Below are positions 1 to 6,904 of a DNA stretch of 10,464 bases, one piece after another. The notes beneath the pieces were generated by a model. That model saw nothing but the letters and a program-made list of their open reading frames with translations. It made no database searches and was not told where the DNA came from. The DNA is taken from contig DAIOEN010000241.1 in NCBI GenBank assembly GCA_036746235.1, forward strand, positions 1-10,464. Direction: 5' to 3'. The first letter of the stretch is position 1. Each line of letters begins with the position of its first letter. A program made the translations under genes and the position numbers. Origin of the DNA: CALARM01 sp036746235. Its GTDB lineage: Bacteria; Vulcanimicrobiota; SpSt-956; JAKJGF01.

Positions 1-418
1 GAAACATTCCGTTCTGTATGGTTACTCCCATATTGGCCGTAATATTAGCAGTCTGTCCTGTATAAACAGTAGATTTCTTTATACAATGGCAGAGAATATT
101 TCCTCCGCCATCCTGTCCTGACAGGATAATCTTTATTTCCCCTGCAGTAATATCACTTATAAGTTTTGAATAAGACGATGTGGAATTAACAGCTTTAATC
201 TCGTCGGTTTTCATGGTTGTACCTTCTGAATTCTGTATTTCAATTGTTATCTTTACCAGACTCGGAACGAGTATTCCCTGAACGGTTAAAGCCGTGCTTC
301 CTGTCTGAGCAGATGGTATTGCAGTCGGATTTATTACAATACTGTTTCCATCTCCGCCACAGCCTGTTATAAAAAAGAATGAGATGAAGATAAGAAAAAA
401 TAATCCGGTAATTTTCAT
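1..418 (-). CDS. Lipoprotein, N-terminal part (cut by left edge)
   Basis: Reading from ATG at 418 gives 139 codons that are still open at base 1, so the 3' end is missing. The product begins MKITGLFFLIFISFFFITGC: a short basic start, a hydrophobic core and a lipobox ITG-Cys20, so it should be exported by Sec, lipidated on Cys20 and anchored in a membrane. The mature part is Gly/Ser/Thr-rich at first and then looks like beta-strand-rich Ig-like sequence; I do not recognise a family. The start is supported by GGGAGGA at 427-433, with 9 bases between GGAGG and ATG. An ATG 4 bases further upstream opens a different frame with no signal peptide (a 71-codon shadow). Lipoprotein status is well supported; function is unknown. 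Confidence 0.85.
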   Translation of the reverse strand, partial: MKITGLFFLIFISFFFITGCGGDGNSIVINPTAIPSAQTGSTALTVQGILVPSLVKITIEIQNSEGTTMKTDEIKAVNSTSSYSKLISDITAGEIKIILSGQDGGGNILCHCIKKSTVYTGQTANITANMGVTIQNGMF

Positions 419-621
419 ACATATATTCCTCCCTGATAATATTAAATTTTAACAATTACATATAAAACATTCTGATATAATTTATTCACCCCCTATCCGG
501 AATAAATAAAAATTCAAACCCAGTTTATTAAATCCAGTAATTCAACCATAGTATTAGCCCTAACCTGTTCCTGTCTTTCCATTATCTCTTTTTCTCCTGA
601 ATAATTACAAATTATCTATAT
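419..621. other. Intergenic gap between TPR gene and partial lipoprotein gene
   Basis: About 200 AT-rich bases separate the TPR gene stop from the next start. Apart from the ribosome binding site of the left-hand lipoprotein gene and one possible 22-residue ORF, I see no hairpin followed by a T-run and no convincing promoter hexamers. Whether the left-hand gene is transcribed separately or by read-through cannot be decided from the sequence. Confidence 0.5.
514..582 (-). CDS. Possible small ORF, 22 residues
   Basis: ATG at 582 opens 22 codons ending in TGA at 514. An AGGAG lies 11 bases upstream of the ATG, and the frame starts 39 bases after the TPR gene's stop. The peptide starts MERQEQVRAN and ends in LINWV; it has a charged first half and a hydrophobic second half that could form an amphipathic helix. 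I do not recognise it. A frame this short occurs easily by chance, and only the ribosome binding site and its position after an operon argue for it. Confidence 0.2.
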   Translation of the reverse strand: MERQEQVRANTMVELLDLINWV

Positions 622-3600
622 TTAGAAATCATTTTTCTCTTTCATTTTTTTTAAAGTATCTTTTATATTCTTTCTTGCCTCAAAAAAATCAGAAAAAATC
701 TCTAAAGCACCTGAATAACATTTGATAGCTTCTCCATAATTACCCATGTTATAAAAAACAAGGCCTTTGCCCTTCCATGCATAAATATCCAGAGAATTCT
801 TCTTTAAAAGTCTATCATAACACTCAAGGGCTTTATCAAAGCATTTCCCTGCTTCTTCACATTTACCGCAACAATGTAAAATCCTCCCTTTATTGTTCCA
901 GGCTCTGCCATAATCAGGTTCAAAATCCACAGCCTTTTCAAAACATTTCAGAGCTTCTTCTTTTTTATCTTCTACAGACAGAACCTCACCCTTTCCATTC
1001 CATGCCCTGCTGTTTTCTGGATTAATACTGAGAGCTCTCTCATAATATTCCAGTGCTTCTTTATATTTATTCTGTTCACAGAGAACATATGCCTTATTGG
1101 TCAGAATAATAGTTTCTTCGGGAAGGAATTTAAGGGATTCGTCATAACATTTAAGTGCTTCTTCATATTTACCATATATAACAAGAATACCACCTTTATT
1201 GAACCGGGCAGGCGAATTTGAGAGGCTTATAGCTCTGTTAAAACATTCCATAGCTTCTGCATAATTTCCACTTTCAGATAAAATTAAACCGAGACTATTC
1301 CACCCGCCTGAATAAGAAGGATTAATTTCGAGACCTTTATAATAACATTTTATGGCTTCTTCATATTTACCAGATTTATATAAAGCCTCTGCTTTACCGA
1401 ACCAGAAATAAGGATAAGAATTATTAACTTCCAGGGCTTTATCATACCAGTTACAGGCTTCCGGGTATTTTTCCTGACTTAAGAGAGATTTTCCTATATT
1501 ATTTCTGTATATATTATTCAGAACTTCACCTGAATCCGTTTCCATAGCTCTTTTATAACAATTAATTGCTTCACTATAATTCTTATCTGAATTCAGGACA
1601 TTTCCTTTCATACACCATAGATAAGCATTATTCGGATCAATCTCAAGAGCTTTATTATAACATTCCGCGGAATCTTTATACCTGCCATGAATATATAAAA
1701 TATATCCTTTTTCCTTAAGAACAGAACTATTCAGAGGATCAAATACTAAAACTTTATCATAACACTCAAGAGCTTCTTCGTAGTTTTTCAGGTAATTCAA
1801 TGCATCACCCTTGCTTTTCCATATTCTGCAATCATCTGGAGAAAGAGAAAAGGCTCTATCGTATAATTTATCTGCTTCTGAACTTTTGCCATCTATAGAA
1901 AGAGCCATGGCTTTTTTAGAAAGAGCTGATATATTACAAGAATCAATTTTTAAAAGTGCATCACACCATTTAATCAATGTATCCCTTTCCATAAATAAAG
2001 AATAATTTTCTATGGAACTGACATAATATTTAATAGCTTCTACTTTTCTGCCGATATTATTAAATATCCATCCTTTTCTTTCCAGAGCAGAGGGATTATC
2101 AGGATAAATCTGAAGAAATTTATCAAAATACTGAAGAGCTTTTTCGGAATCTGTCTGGCTGTAGATAAGTCCCATATTATAAAGAGTATTACTGTCACAT
2201 GGTTTAATCTCCATAACTCTGTTATAAAATCTCAGAGCTTCATGAATTTCACCACTGTTAAATAATATGTTACCGTTATTACTTAAAACCTTAATGGTAT
2301 ATTCAGAATCCAGGGTTAAAGCTTTATCATAGGAATAAAAAGCTTCTTCAGTCTTACCTGTTTTATATAAAGCATCTCCTCTGGCACACCATATAACAGT
2401 ATTATGTGGATCTAATTCCAGTATTTTATTATAAAACCTGAGCCCAACATTATATTTTTCAGGTATATATAAATTATTAATAGTACCGGTCAAAATATTT
2501 ACCGTATATGAAGTATCAATCTTCAGAGATTCACCGTAAGAATCCAGAGATTCATCCCATTTATCCTGAAGATAGAAAGTATATCCCCTGTTACACCATG
2601 CTTCAGTATTTTTTTCGTCATAAGATAAAATTTTATCGAAAAATTTAAGAGCTTCTTCAAAATTACCCTGATTGGCAAGAGTAAAACCCTCGTTATTTAA
2701 AATAGCTGCACATTTTTTACAATCATTTTTAAAAGCTTTATCATAACAATTAAGAGATGCATCATATTTACCCCTGGCAAATAATACATTTCCCCTGCAA
2801 TAAATAGCATCTATATATTCAGGGTCAATTTCCAGAGCCATGTCTAAAAATTTCATGGCTTCATCATATTTCTTAAGTTTATAGAAACAATATGCTCTAC
2901 TATAGCAAAGTTCTTTATTGTTCTGCGAAAAAACCATATCAAAACATTTCAGGGCTTCATCATATTTCCCGGCATCTGAAAGAATATTCCCTTTTAGATG
3001 TAATATGATGTTATTATGAGGATCAAATTTTAAAATTTTATCACAGAATATAAGGGCTTCATTATCTTTTCCTTTAAAATTTAATGTATGAATTTTTTCG
3101 ACCAGGTTATTCATTGTATAATCGAAATCAGTTTCCAGAGCCCTGTCATAGCAATCAAAGGCTTCTATTTCACTGGCCACATTCGGAATGGTTTTATTAT
3201 TGATTGTTATTCCGTAATCATATAAAGCATTGCCTTTATTACACCAGGTCTGACCATATTTACTGTCATATGCCAGAACCTTATCGTAAAATTTTATAGC
3301 TTCATCATATTTATCCTGAAAATACAAACTCAAACCTGTGCTATTCAGAACTCTTTTAGTGTAATAAGGATCAAATGTGGATGATTTATCATAACATCTG
3401 AAGGCTTCATCATAGTCTGTAAGAAAATATAAAATATCTCCTTTATTTTTCCAGGCATAAGCATAAGTCGGGTCTATCTCAAGAATTTTATCAAAGGTGT
3501 TAAGAGCTTCTACATATTTGCCTTCTTCATAAAAAGCCAGACCCTTATTATTTAAAGCCCACATGTCACCCGGGTTAATCTCCAGGGCTCTGTCAAAACA

Positions 3601-4152
3601 CTTAAAAGCTGCTTCAAAATTATCTGAAAGAACCAGAACAAAGCCTTTATCTACCAGAGCCTCACTTTCTTCGGGATTTATCTCCAGAGCTCTGTCATAA
3701 CATTCAATAGCTTCTTTATACTTTCCCTCTACACTCATAGTAAAGCCTTTTTTAATATAAGTTTCAGTATTTTGTGGGTTAATGCCTGCAGACTTATTAT
3801 AGTAATTGTATGCTTCCTCATATTTTCCCTGAAATGTCAGAACGAGTCCCATGTTATTAAGAGCATCTATATGACTGATATTCAGCTTTAAAACCTTTTC
3901 CAGCGATAAAAGCGCTTCTTCATATTCTCCCTTTTTATTTAAAGCGAGTCCTTTGTAATAAAGGGCATCAATAGAGTCAGGATTAAGTTCAAGAGCTCTG
4001 TTATAAAAAACTATGGCTTCATTATATTTTTTCTGATTATATAGTTCATGCCCTTTATCAATCAGATCTATAACAGTTTCACATCTGGCAGAAGAAATTT
4101 TAAATATTATTAGAAACAACATTATAAAAAAGCAAAACCTCTTACAGGTCAT
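622..4152 (-). CDS. Exported 32-TPR repeat protein
   Basis: The 1176-residue product has a Sec-type signal peptide at about residues 1-24 (basic TCKR, then a hydrophobic run) with no lipobox. It is followed by 32 consecutive tetratricopeptide repeats at residues 26-1155 and a charged C-terminal capping helix at 1156-1176. Units match the TPR pattern W/L..G..L...G.Y.EA...Y.KALE.DP. Most have 34 residues; units 8, 10, 14, 16 and 18 have 35, unit 9 carries a 12-residue insert, and unit 20 is lengthened by about 20 residues. There is no catalytic domain, so the likely role is a superhelical scaffold binding peptides or proteins outside the cytoplasm. I chose ATG 4152 because GGAGG at 4164-4168 precedes it by 11 bases and the signal peptide begins there; an upstream GTG at 4170 overlaps that ribosome binding site. 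About 36 cysteines in the mature part is unusually many for an exported protein. The gene follows the cyclophilin gene by 55 bases with no terminator between, so co-transcription is likely. Confidence 0.9.
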   Translation of the reverse strand: MTCKRFCFFIMLFLIIFKISSARCETVIDLIDKGHELYNQKKYNEAIVFYNRALELNPDSIDALYYKGLALNKKGEYEEALLSLEKVLKLNISHIDALNNMGLVLTFQGKYEEAYNYYNKSAGINPQNTETYIKKGFTMSVEGKYKEAIECYDRALEINPEESEALVDKGFVLVLSDNFEAAFKCFDRALEINPGDMWALNNKGLAFYEEGKYVEALNTFDKILEIDPTYAYAWKNKGDILYFLTDYDEAFRCYDKSSTFDPYYTKRVLNSTGLSLYFQDKYDEAIKFYDKVLAYDSKYGQTWCNKGNALYDYGITINNKTIPNVASEIEAFDCYDRALETDFDYTMNNLVEKIHTLNFKGKDNEALIFCDKILKFDPHNNIILHLKGNILSDAGKYDEALKCFDMVFSQNNKELCYSRAYCFYKLKKYDEAMKFLDMALEIDPEYIDAIYCRGNVLFARGKYDASLNCYDKAFKNDCKKCAAILNNEGFTLANQGNFEEALKFFDKILSYDEKNTEAWCNRGYTFYLQDKWDESLDSYGESLKIDTSYTVNILTGTINNLYIPEKYNVGLRFYNKILELDPHNTVIWCARGDALYKTGKTEEAFYSYDKALTLDSEYTIKVLSNNGNILFNSGEIHEALRFYNRVMEIKPCDSNTLYNMGLIYSQTDSEKALQYFDKFLQIYPDNPSALERKGWIFNNIGRKVEAIKYYVSSIENYSLFMERDTLIKWCDALLKIDSCNISALSKKAMALSIDGKSSEADKLYDRAFSLSPDDCRIWKSKGDALNYLKNYEEALECYDKVLVFDPLNSSVLKEKGYILYIHGRYKDSAECYNKALEIDPNNAYLWCMKGNVLNSDKNYSEAINCYKRAMETDSGEVLNNIYRNNIGKSLLSQEKYPEACNWYDKALEVNNSYPYFWFGKAEALYKSGKYEEAIKCYYKGLEINPSYSGGWNSLGLILSESGNYAEAMECFNRAISLSNSPARFNKGGILVIYGKYEEALKCYDESLKFLPEETIILTNKAYVLCEQNKYKEALEYYERALSINPENSRAWNGKGEVLSVEDKKEEALKCFEKAVDFEPDYGRAWNNKGRILHCCGKCEEAGKCFDKALECYDRLLKKNSLDIYAWKGKGLVFYNMGNYGEAIKCYSGALEIFSDFFEARKNIKDTLKKMKEKNDF
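688..4077 (-). repeat. Tandem ~102-bp repeats coding for TPR units
   Basis: Thirty-two tandem units of mostly 102 bp (34 codons) encode the TPRs. On the plus strand the conserved core is seen as recurring gcttcttcatattt-like blocks, the complement of the Lys-Tyr-Glu-Glu-Ala codons. Units have diverged widely at the DNA level, so the expansion is old, although neighbouring pairs around units 7-10 and 15-18 look alike. Confidence 0.85.
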
Positions 4153-4207
4153 ATATTTTCCATCCTCCACTCTCTAATTTTTTAAACGTAAACGGCCCTT
4201 TCTAAAT

Positions 4208-5101
4208 TTAATTTTTCATGGTTTTTATGCAATAAGCTATGCCCAGCAGAGCACAGCCCATAGAAAATATAAATGAAAATGGATCGGCCACAACAATAAG
4301 GTGATAATTAAGAAGAACATCAAAAAATGTTATTACACCTTCCTGGCTGAGAACATCATAGTAGTATATTGTATTACCTGTTATTATGCTTCCTATTGTA
4401 AAAATGATTGCCATAATCTGGATAATTATGTCTGTTTTTCTGGAACAGAGTGCCATTGTACTGCCGATACAGTATCCTATACCTGCCCCCAGTATGGAAT
4501 AAACTTTATTTAAGATAATAGCAGCACCTGCCCAGATAAAAGCAGCAATAACTGCTAATATAAAACCTGACATAATAGACAGTAAATAAAAAGGTTTCTG
4601 TTCCTGTCTTTTTATTTCAGAGGGAGGATTTTCTCTATTCACGACAGTATTATTTACTTTTTTAAGCACTGTAAGATATTTCATCCTGTCCCCCGCAGTT
4701 ATGGCATCTATTACGTCAAAACCGTCCACTACACATCCGAATACAGTATGTTTACCATCCAGATGTTCCTGTGGTGAAAGGCATATAAAGAACTGACTTC
4801 CTCCTGTGTCTTTTTTCCCTGTGTGGGCCATAGAAAGAGAACCTCTCAGATGTTTTCCGGGATTTCTTTCTGTTTCACATTTTATTGTATAACCGGGCCC
4901 TCCTGTACCGTTACCATTCGGACATCCTCCCTGAATTATAAAACCATCTATTACTCTGTGAAAGGTAAGGCCATTATAAAATCCTTTTTCAACGAGATTG
5001 ATGAAATTTCTGACAGTTTCCGGAGCATCATTAAAAAAAAGCTCCACTTTCATAAGACCTTTATTTGTTTCTATAAATACATAAGGATTTTCATTGTCCA
5101 T
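4208..5101 (-). CDS. Cyclophilin-type peptidyl-prolyl isomerase fused to a four-helix membrane module
   Basis: The 297-residue product has a cyclophilin domain at about 7-150, which catalyses cis-trans isomerisation of X-Pro bonds. Key positions are present: FHR with the catalytic Arg49, Phe54, Gln57, Met91-Ala92, GSQFF at 101-105 and LDGKH at 114-118. The Trp that confers cyclosporin sensitivity in human CypA is His113 here. A polar linker (150-170) leads to four predicted membrane helices at about 171-197, 200-220, 225-248 and 274-291. Helices 1-3 resemble an unnamed membrane module I recall from other bacterial proteins (Trp-Ala in helix 1, GxGIGxxxG in helix 2, Gly-Asn after helix 3). No signal peptide precedes the enzyme domain, so the enzyme probably faces the cytoplasm. 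ATG 5101 is chosen because AAGGAG at 5112-5117 sits 10 bases upstream and the family fold begins there; a TTG at 5167 would add 22 unlikely residues. It is probably the first main gene of an operon with the TPR gene. Confidence 0.92.
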   Translation of the reverse strand: MDNENPYVFIETNKGLMKVELFFNDAPETVRNFINLVEKGFYNGLTFHRVIDGFIIQGGCPNGNGTGGPGYTIKCETERNPGKHLRGSLSMAHTGKKDTGGSQFFICLSPQEHLDGKHTVFGCVVDGFDVIDAITAGDRMKYLTVLKKVNNTVVNRENPPSEIKRQEQKPFYLLSIMSGFILAVIAAFIWAGAAIILNKVYSILGAGIGYCIGSTMALCSRKTDIIIQIMAIIFTIGSIITGNTIYYYDVLSQEGVITFFDVLLNYHLIVVADPFSFIFSMGCALLGIAYCIKTMKN

Positions 5102-5118
5102 ATAAAATATACTCCTTC

Positions 5119-5184
5119 TCAATTTTCCCAGGCAGAAACTGAAGTTTCTTCCACTTCGAAATTCCAATCAGAGTAAAAAACCAG
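5119..5184 (-). CDS. Putative leader ORF before the cyclophilin gene (CTG start)
   Basis: An AGGAGG at 5192-5197 lies exactly 7 bases upstream of a CTG that opens 21 codons ending in TGA at 5119-5121. The stop touches the first base of the cyclophilin gene's ribosome binding site (AGAAGGAG, 5112-5119), an arrangement seen where leader translation is coupled to the downstream gene. The peptide begins (L/M)VFYSDW and is acidic in the middle. A related site before the propeller lipoprotein gene has the same spacing and also gives a Phe-Tyr near the start. CTG is a weak start codon and the frame is short, so this remains a hypothesis. Confidence 0.3.
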   Translation of the reverse strand: MVFYSDWNFEVEETSVSAWEN

Positions 5185-5311
5185 CTGACCACCTCCTGTC
5201 AAAAAACACATAAAACTATCTTTATTTTCTAAAAAAGATCACTCTATAATATAAGAGTCAAAAAATTGCAATTTTCCAAAAAAATTTTTATTTATTTTTT
5301 TATATTTCTTT
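5185..5311 (-). promoter_or_regulatory. Promoter/leader block, copy A (drives cyclophilin-TPR operon)
   Basis: This block is nearly the same as 9095-9217, with a few small indels. Exact shared words include ctgaccacctcctg (5185-5198), taaaaaagatca (5230-5241) and ataagagtca (5251-5260). On the minus strand a possible -35 TTGCAA (5266-5271) and -10 TATAGA (5243-5248) are 17 bases apart, preceded by a long A/T-rich tract that could act as an UP element. The leader carries AGGAGGTGGTC, which can pair with the 3' end of 16S rRNA over about 11 bases, yet no ordinary start codon follows it. The assigned hexamers are by eye; conservation between copies is the stronger evidence. Confidence 0.6.
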
Positions 5312-5368
5312 AAGACTATATCGTGAAAAAATGTTATCCCGTAGTGACGAGGCATGCAGGGCGTCATC

Positions 5369-5398
5369 AAAAATGAGCAGGTAAAAAACCTGCTCATT
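5369..5398 (-). terminator. Rho-independent terminator after the metalloprotease gene
   Basis: A perfect 11-bp inverted repeat (5372-5382 with 5388-5398, stem AATGAGCAGGT) with a 5-base loop is followed on the minus strand by TTTTT at 5369-5373. It begins 10 bases after the stop codon at 5409, so it should end the metalloprotease transcript. It separates that gene from the cyclophilin promoter to its left. A weak second inverted repeat (TGACG...CGTCA, 5345-5366) lies just beyond it. Confidence 0.9.
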
Positions 5399-5408
5399 AA
5401 TGGTATTT

Positions 5409-6455
5409 TCAAAAACAGTCAGAATGTATTATTTCTAATTGTTTTTTCAAACCGGGTATAGACATTTTTTTAGAAGAATAACTTTCTGTTCCTTCCGGGT
5501 CGTTGTCTGGGAAATAACTGCCTGTAGGTCTTTTTTGTTGAATTTTCCAGATTTTCATATCCATTTCTGTAAAATCTACATACTGGGGGTCGTAGTTCAT
5601 TATGCTTGGTTCGGTATTGTTACTATTCTCAAATGGGTGATACCAGTGCATTACTGCGTGACCCAGTTCATGCAGTAATATGTAATCTAATTTAGAAATG
5701 GTTGTCCCGTAGGTAGTGATTGTGACACCGCCACCATTCAAAAAACCATCATCTCCTATAAAAGAGTTGCCTTTCCCACTGGAGTTTTCCAAATGGTTAA
5801 TAAAACTAATGGCAACTTTGCCATTAGTGAGATAGGCAAAGTTGTTATTGTTTATTTTCACTTCCGGATCAGCCTGTGGTTGGGTATCTCTGATTTCAAT
5901 ATTTGGATTATATGAAAGAAAATGTCCGAGTTTATTTTGTATTATAGATGTTGTTTTATCTATTATTTCCGGAGAAACTCGATTGTTGTTATCGATGGTG
6001 TATGTATATATTACGAAATTGGGTTTATTTTTCCAATTTCTTATCTTTTGTTCATTGTTCCATTTAAAATAAGCCCAGTAATTATCTGAATTTATAGTAT
6101 TTGGGATAAGACTGATATTTTTTATTGGAGAAACAGAAGAGTAATATACGTTTCTTTCTGTAGTTCCACCCGATATAGACAACTGACCATTTGCTCCCTG
6201 AAATTGGTAATAGCCATTATTGTCAGAAGTGGCTATTATTTGATTGTTTGATTTAATTTCTGCTCCGGAAATGGGAGTTCCGTCAAGGGCATTTGTAATG
6301 GTGCCGGATATAGTGCCTGATTGACTGGTGGGTGTGGCAGCAGGGACTGAATAATCTGGTATAAAAGTGGAACTACCACCGCCACATCCTGATATAAGTA
6401 TAAAAAGGTATATTAATATAAGGCCTGAAAAACCTGTTATTATATATTTTTTCAT
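5409..6455 (-). CDS. Lipoprotein with matrixin-like zinc metalloprotease domain
   Basis: The 348-residue product starts with a signal peptide and lipobox ISG-Cys24, so it is a lipid-anchored exported protein. Residues 47-118 look like a carboxypeptidase-regulatory beta-sandwich (GTISGTITNALDGTPISGA, then a GYYQF strand). A protease-like domain follows from about 140: zinc-binding HELGH at 262-266 with catalytic Glu263, a third likely ligand His273, and a Met-turn SIMNY at 284-288, after which FTEMDMKIWK matches the helix that closes matrixin-type domains. The third His is one residue later than in the classical HExxHxxGxxH and the usual Gly is Met269; the same seven-residue spacing occurs, as I recall, in bacterial matrixin-like proteins with HELGHALGIWGHS. 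The ATG at 6455 has AAGGAG 9 bases upstream. It is a single-gene transcript with its own promoter and terminator. The substrate is unknown. Confidence 0.85.
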   Translation of the reverse strand: MKKYIITGFSGLILIYLFILISGCGGGSSTFIPDYSVPAATPTSQSGTISGTITNALDGTPISGAEIKSNNQIIATSDNNGYYQFQGANGQLSISGGTTERNVYYSSVSPIKNISLIPNTINSDNYWAYFKWNNEQKIRNWKNKPNFVIYTYTIDNNNRVSPEIIDKTTSIIQNKLGHFLSYNPNIEIRDTQPQADPEVKINNNNFAYLTNGKVAISFINHLENSSGKGNSFIGDDGFLNGGGVTITTYGTTISKLDYILLHELGHAVMHWYHPFENSNNTEPSIMNYDPQYVDFTEMDMKIWKIQQKRPTGSYFPDNDPEGTESYSSKKMSIPGLKKQLEIIHSDCF

Positions 6456-6471
6456 TTTACATATCTCCTTT

Positions 6472-6525
6472 TCTTTAAATTATATAAAGAGCTAAAAAAT
6501 TACAATTTTCCCAAAACTTAAACAA
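6472..6525 (-). promoter_or_regulatory. Promoter of the metalloprotease gene
   Basis: On the minus strand TTGTAA (6500-6505) and TATAAT (6479-6484) are 15 bases apart, just upstream of the ribosome binding site at 6465-6470. The sequence GGGAAAATTGTAATTTTTT resembles the corresponding part of the block at 5185-5311 (GGAAAATTGCAATTTTTT), so at least two, probably three, promoters here share an extended core. The leader would be very short, unlike the other two. Confidence 0.5.
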
Positions 6526-6546
6526 TCTATATATATTTATTATTAC

Positions 6547-6810
6547 TTATTTGATTTTTATGAGATAGCTGCCGGGCCGGCACGATTTGCCGGACAATAA
6601 TTTAATAAAACTTGTTATAAAGGCTATTTCCGCGAGTATATATTTCCTTATTCCCATGAGCCTTTCGGAGAAGAGTTTTTTATGGAAAATGTGAAGGAAT
6701 TCTATTCCCCCTTCAATGGTAATTAAATCCTTCGAAAGAATAGGGGCTATCTCTTCGACATTTTTATCAAGTTAATTATGGTATTCAGTGAGAAGTTTCT
6801 TTTTTTTCAT
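6547..6810 (-). pseudogene. Broken ORF of 88 codons with one internal stop
   Basis: From ATG at 6810 the frame reads MKKKKLLTEYHN, hits TAA at 6772-6774, then stays open for 74 more codons to TAA at 6547. The second part has protein-like composition (LDKNVEEIAPILSKDL, later SERLMGIRKYILAEIAF) and would fold as helices. No good ribosome binding site precedes the ATG and no start codon follows the internal stop until a Met deep inside. I do not recognise the family. Near its end a perfect 6-bp GC-rich hairpin (CCGGCA 6577-6582, TGCCGG 6588-6593) stands out in AT-rich surroundings. It could be a decayed small gene, or a chance open stretch. Confidence 0.35.
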
Positions 6811-6824
6811 AGTCCATCTTTTTT

Positions 6825-6901
6825 CAGAACCGGGCTTCAGGATATTCAATCTGTAAATATAAAATTCTAGTAATCCTTTAATCCCGAAAATCCCGGTTCA
6901 G
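6825..6901. repeat. Post-stop repeat element, copy 1
   Basis: The 30 bases at 6872-6901 match 9391-9420 at 26 positions (ggttcag end identical, aatcctttaatcc start identical). The sequence ends 3 bases from the stop codon of the propeller lipoprotein gene. Its outer end, cccggttcag at 6892-6901, is an inverted repeat of cagaaccggg at 6825-6834 (9 of 10), so the whole 77-base segment may be one unit with terminal inverted repeats. On the minus strand it reads CTGAACCGGGATTTTCGGG followed by ATTAAAGGATT. It may be a small repetitive element or a transcript 3' structure. Confidence 0.55.
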
Positions 6902-6904
6902 CTC

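Noticed and set aside
240..455. 71-codon minus-strand ORF starting MLKFNIIREEY
   Set aside because: It overlaps the lipoprotein frame in another phase; the ATG at 418 gives a signal peptide, lipobox and a well-spaced ribosome binding site.
688..4077. CRISPR-like or satellite array suggested by regularly spaced repeats
   Set aside because: The period is about 102 bp and the units are coding TPRs with no short identical repeat plus unique spacer structure.
4153..4170. GTG start adding 6 residues to the TPR protein
   Set aside because: The GTG overlaps the GGAGG that serves ATG 4152, and the signal peptide begins at that ATG.
5102..5167. 22-residue N-terminal extension of the cyclophilin from a TTG
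   Set aside because: No ribosome binding site at useful distance from the TTG, while ATG 5101 has AAGGAG 10 bases upstream and begins the family fold.
4823..5176. 117-codon plus-strand ORF across the cyclophilin start
   Set aside because: Antisense to conserved cyclophilin motifs; composition is typical of a shadow frame.
5345..5366. Second small inverted repeat TGACG...CGTCA beyond the terminator
   Set aside because: Only five pairs with a 12-base loop; likely by chance.
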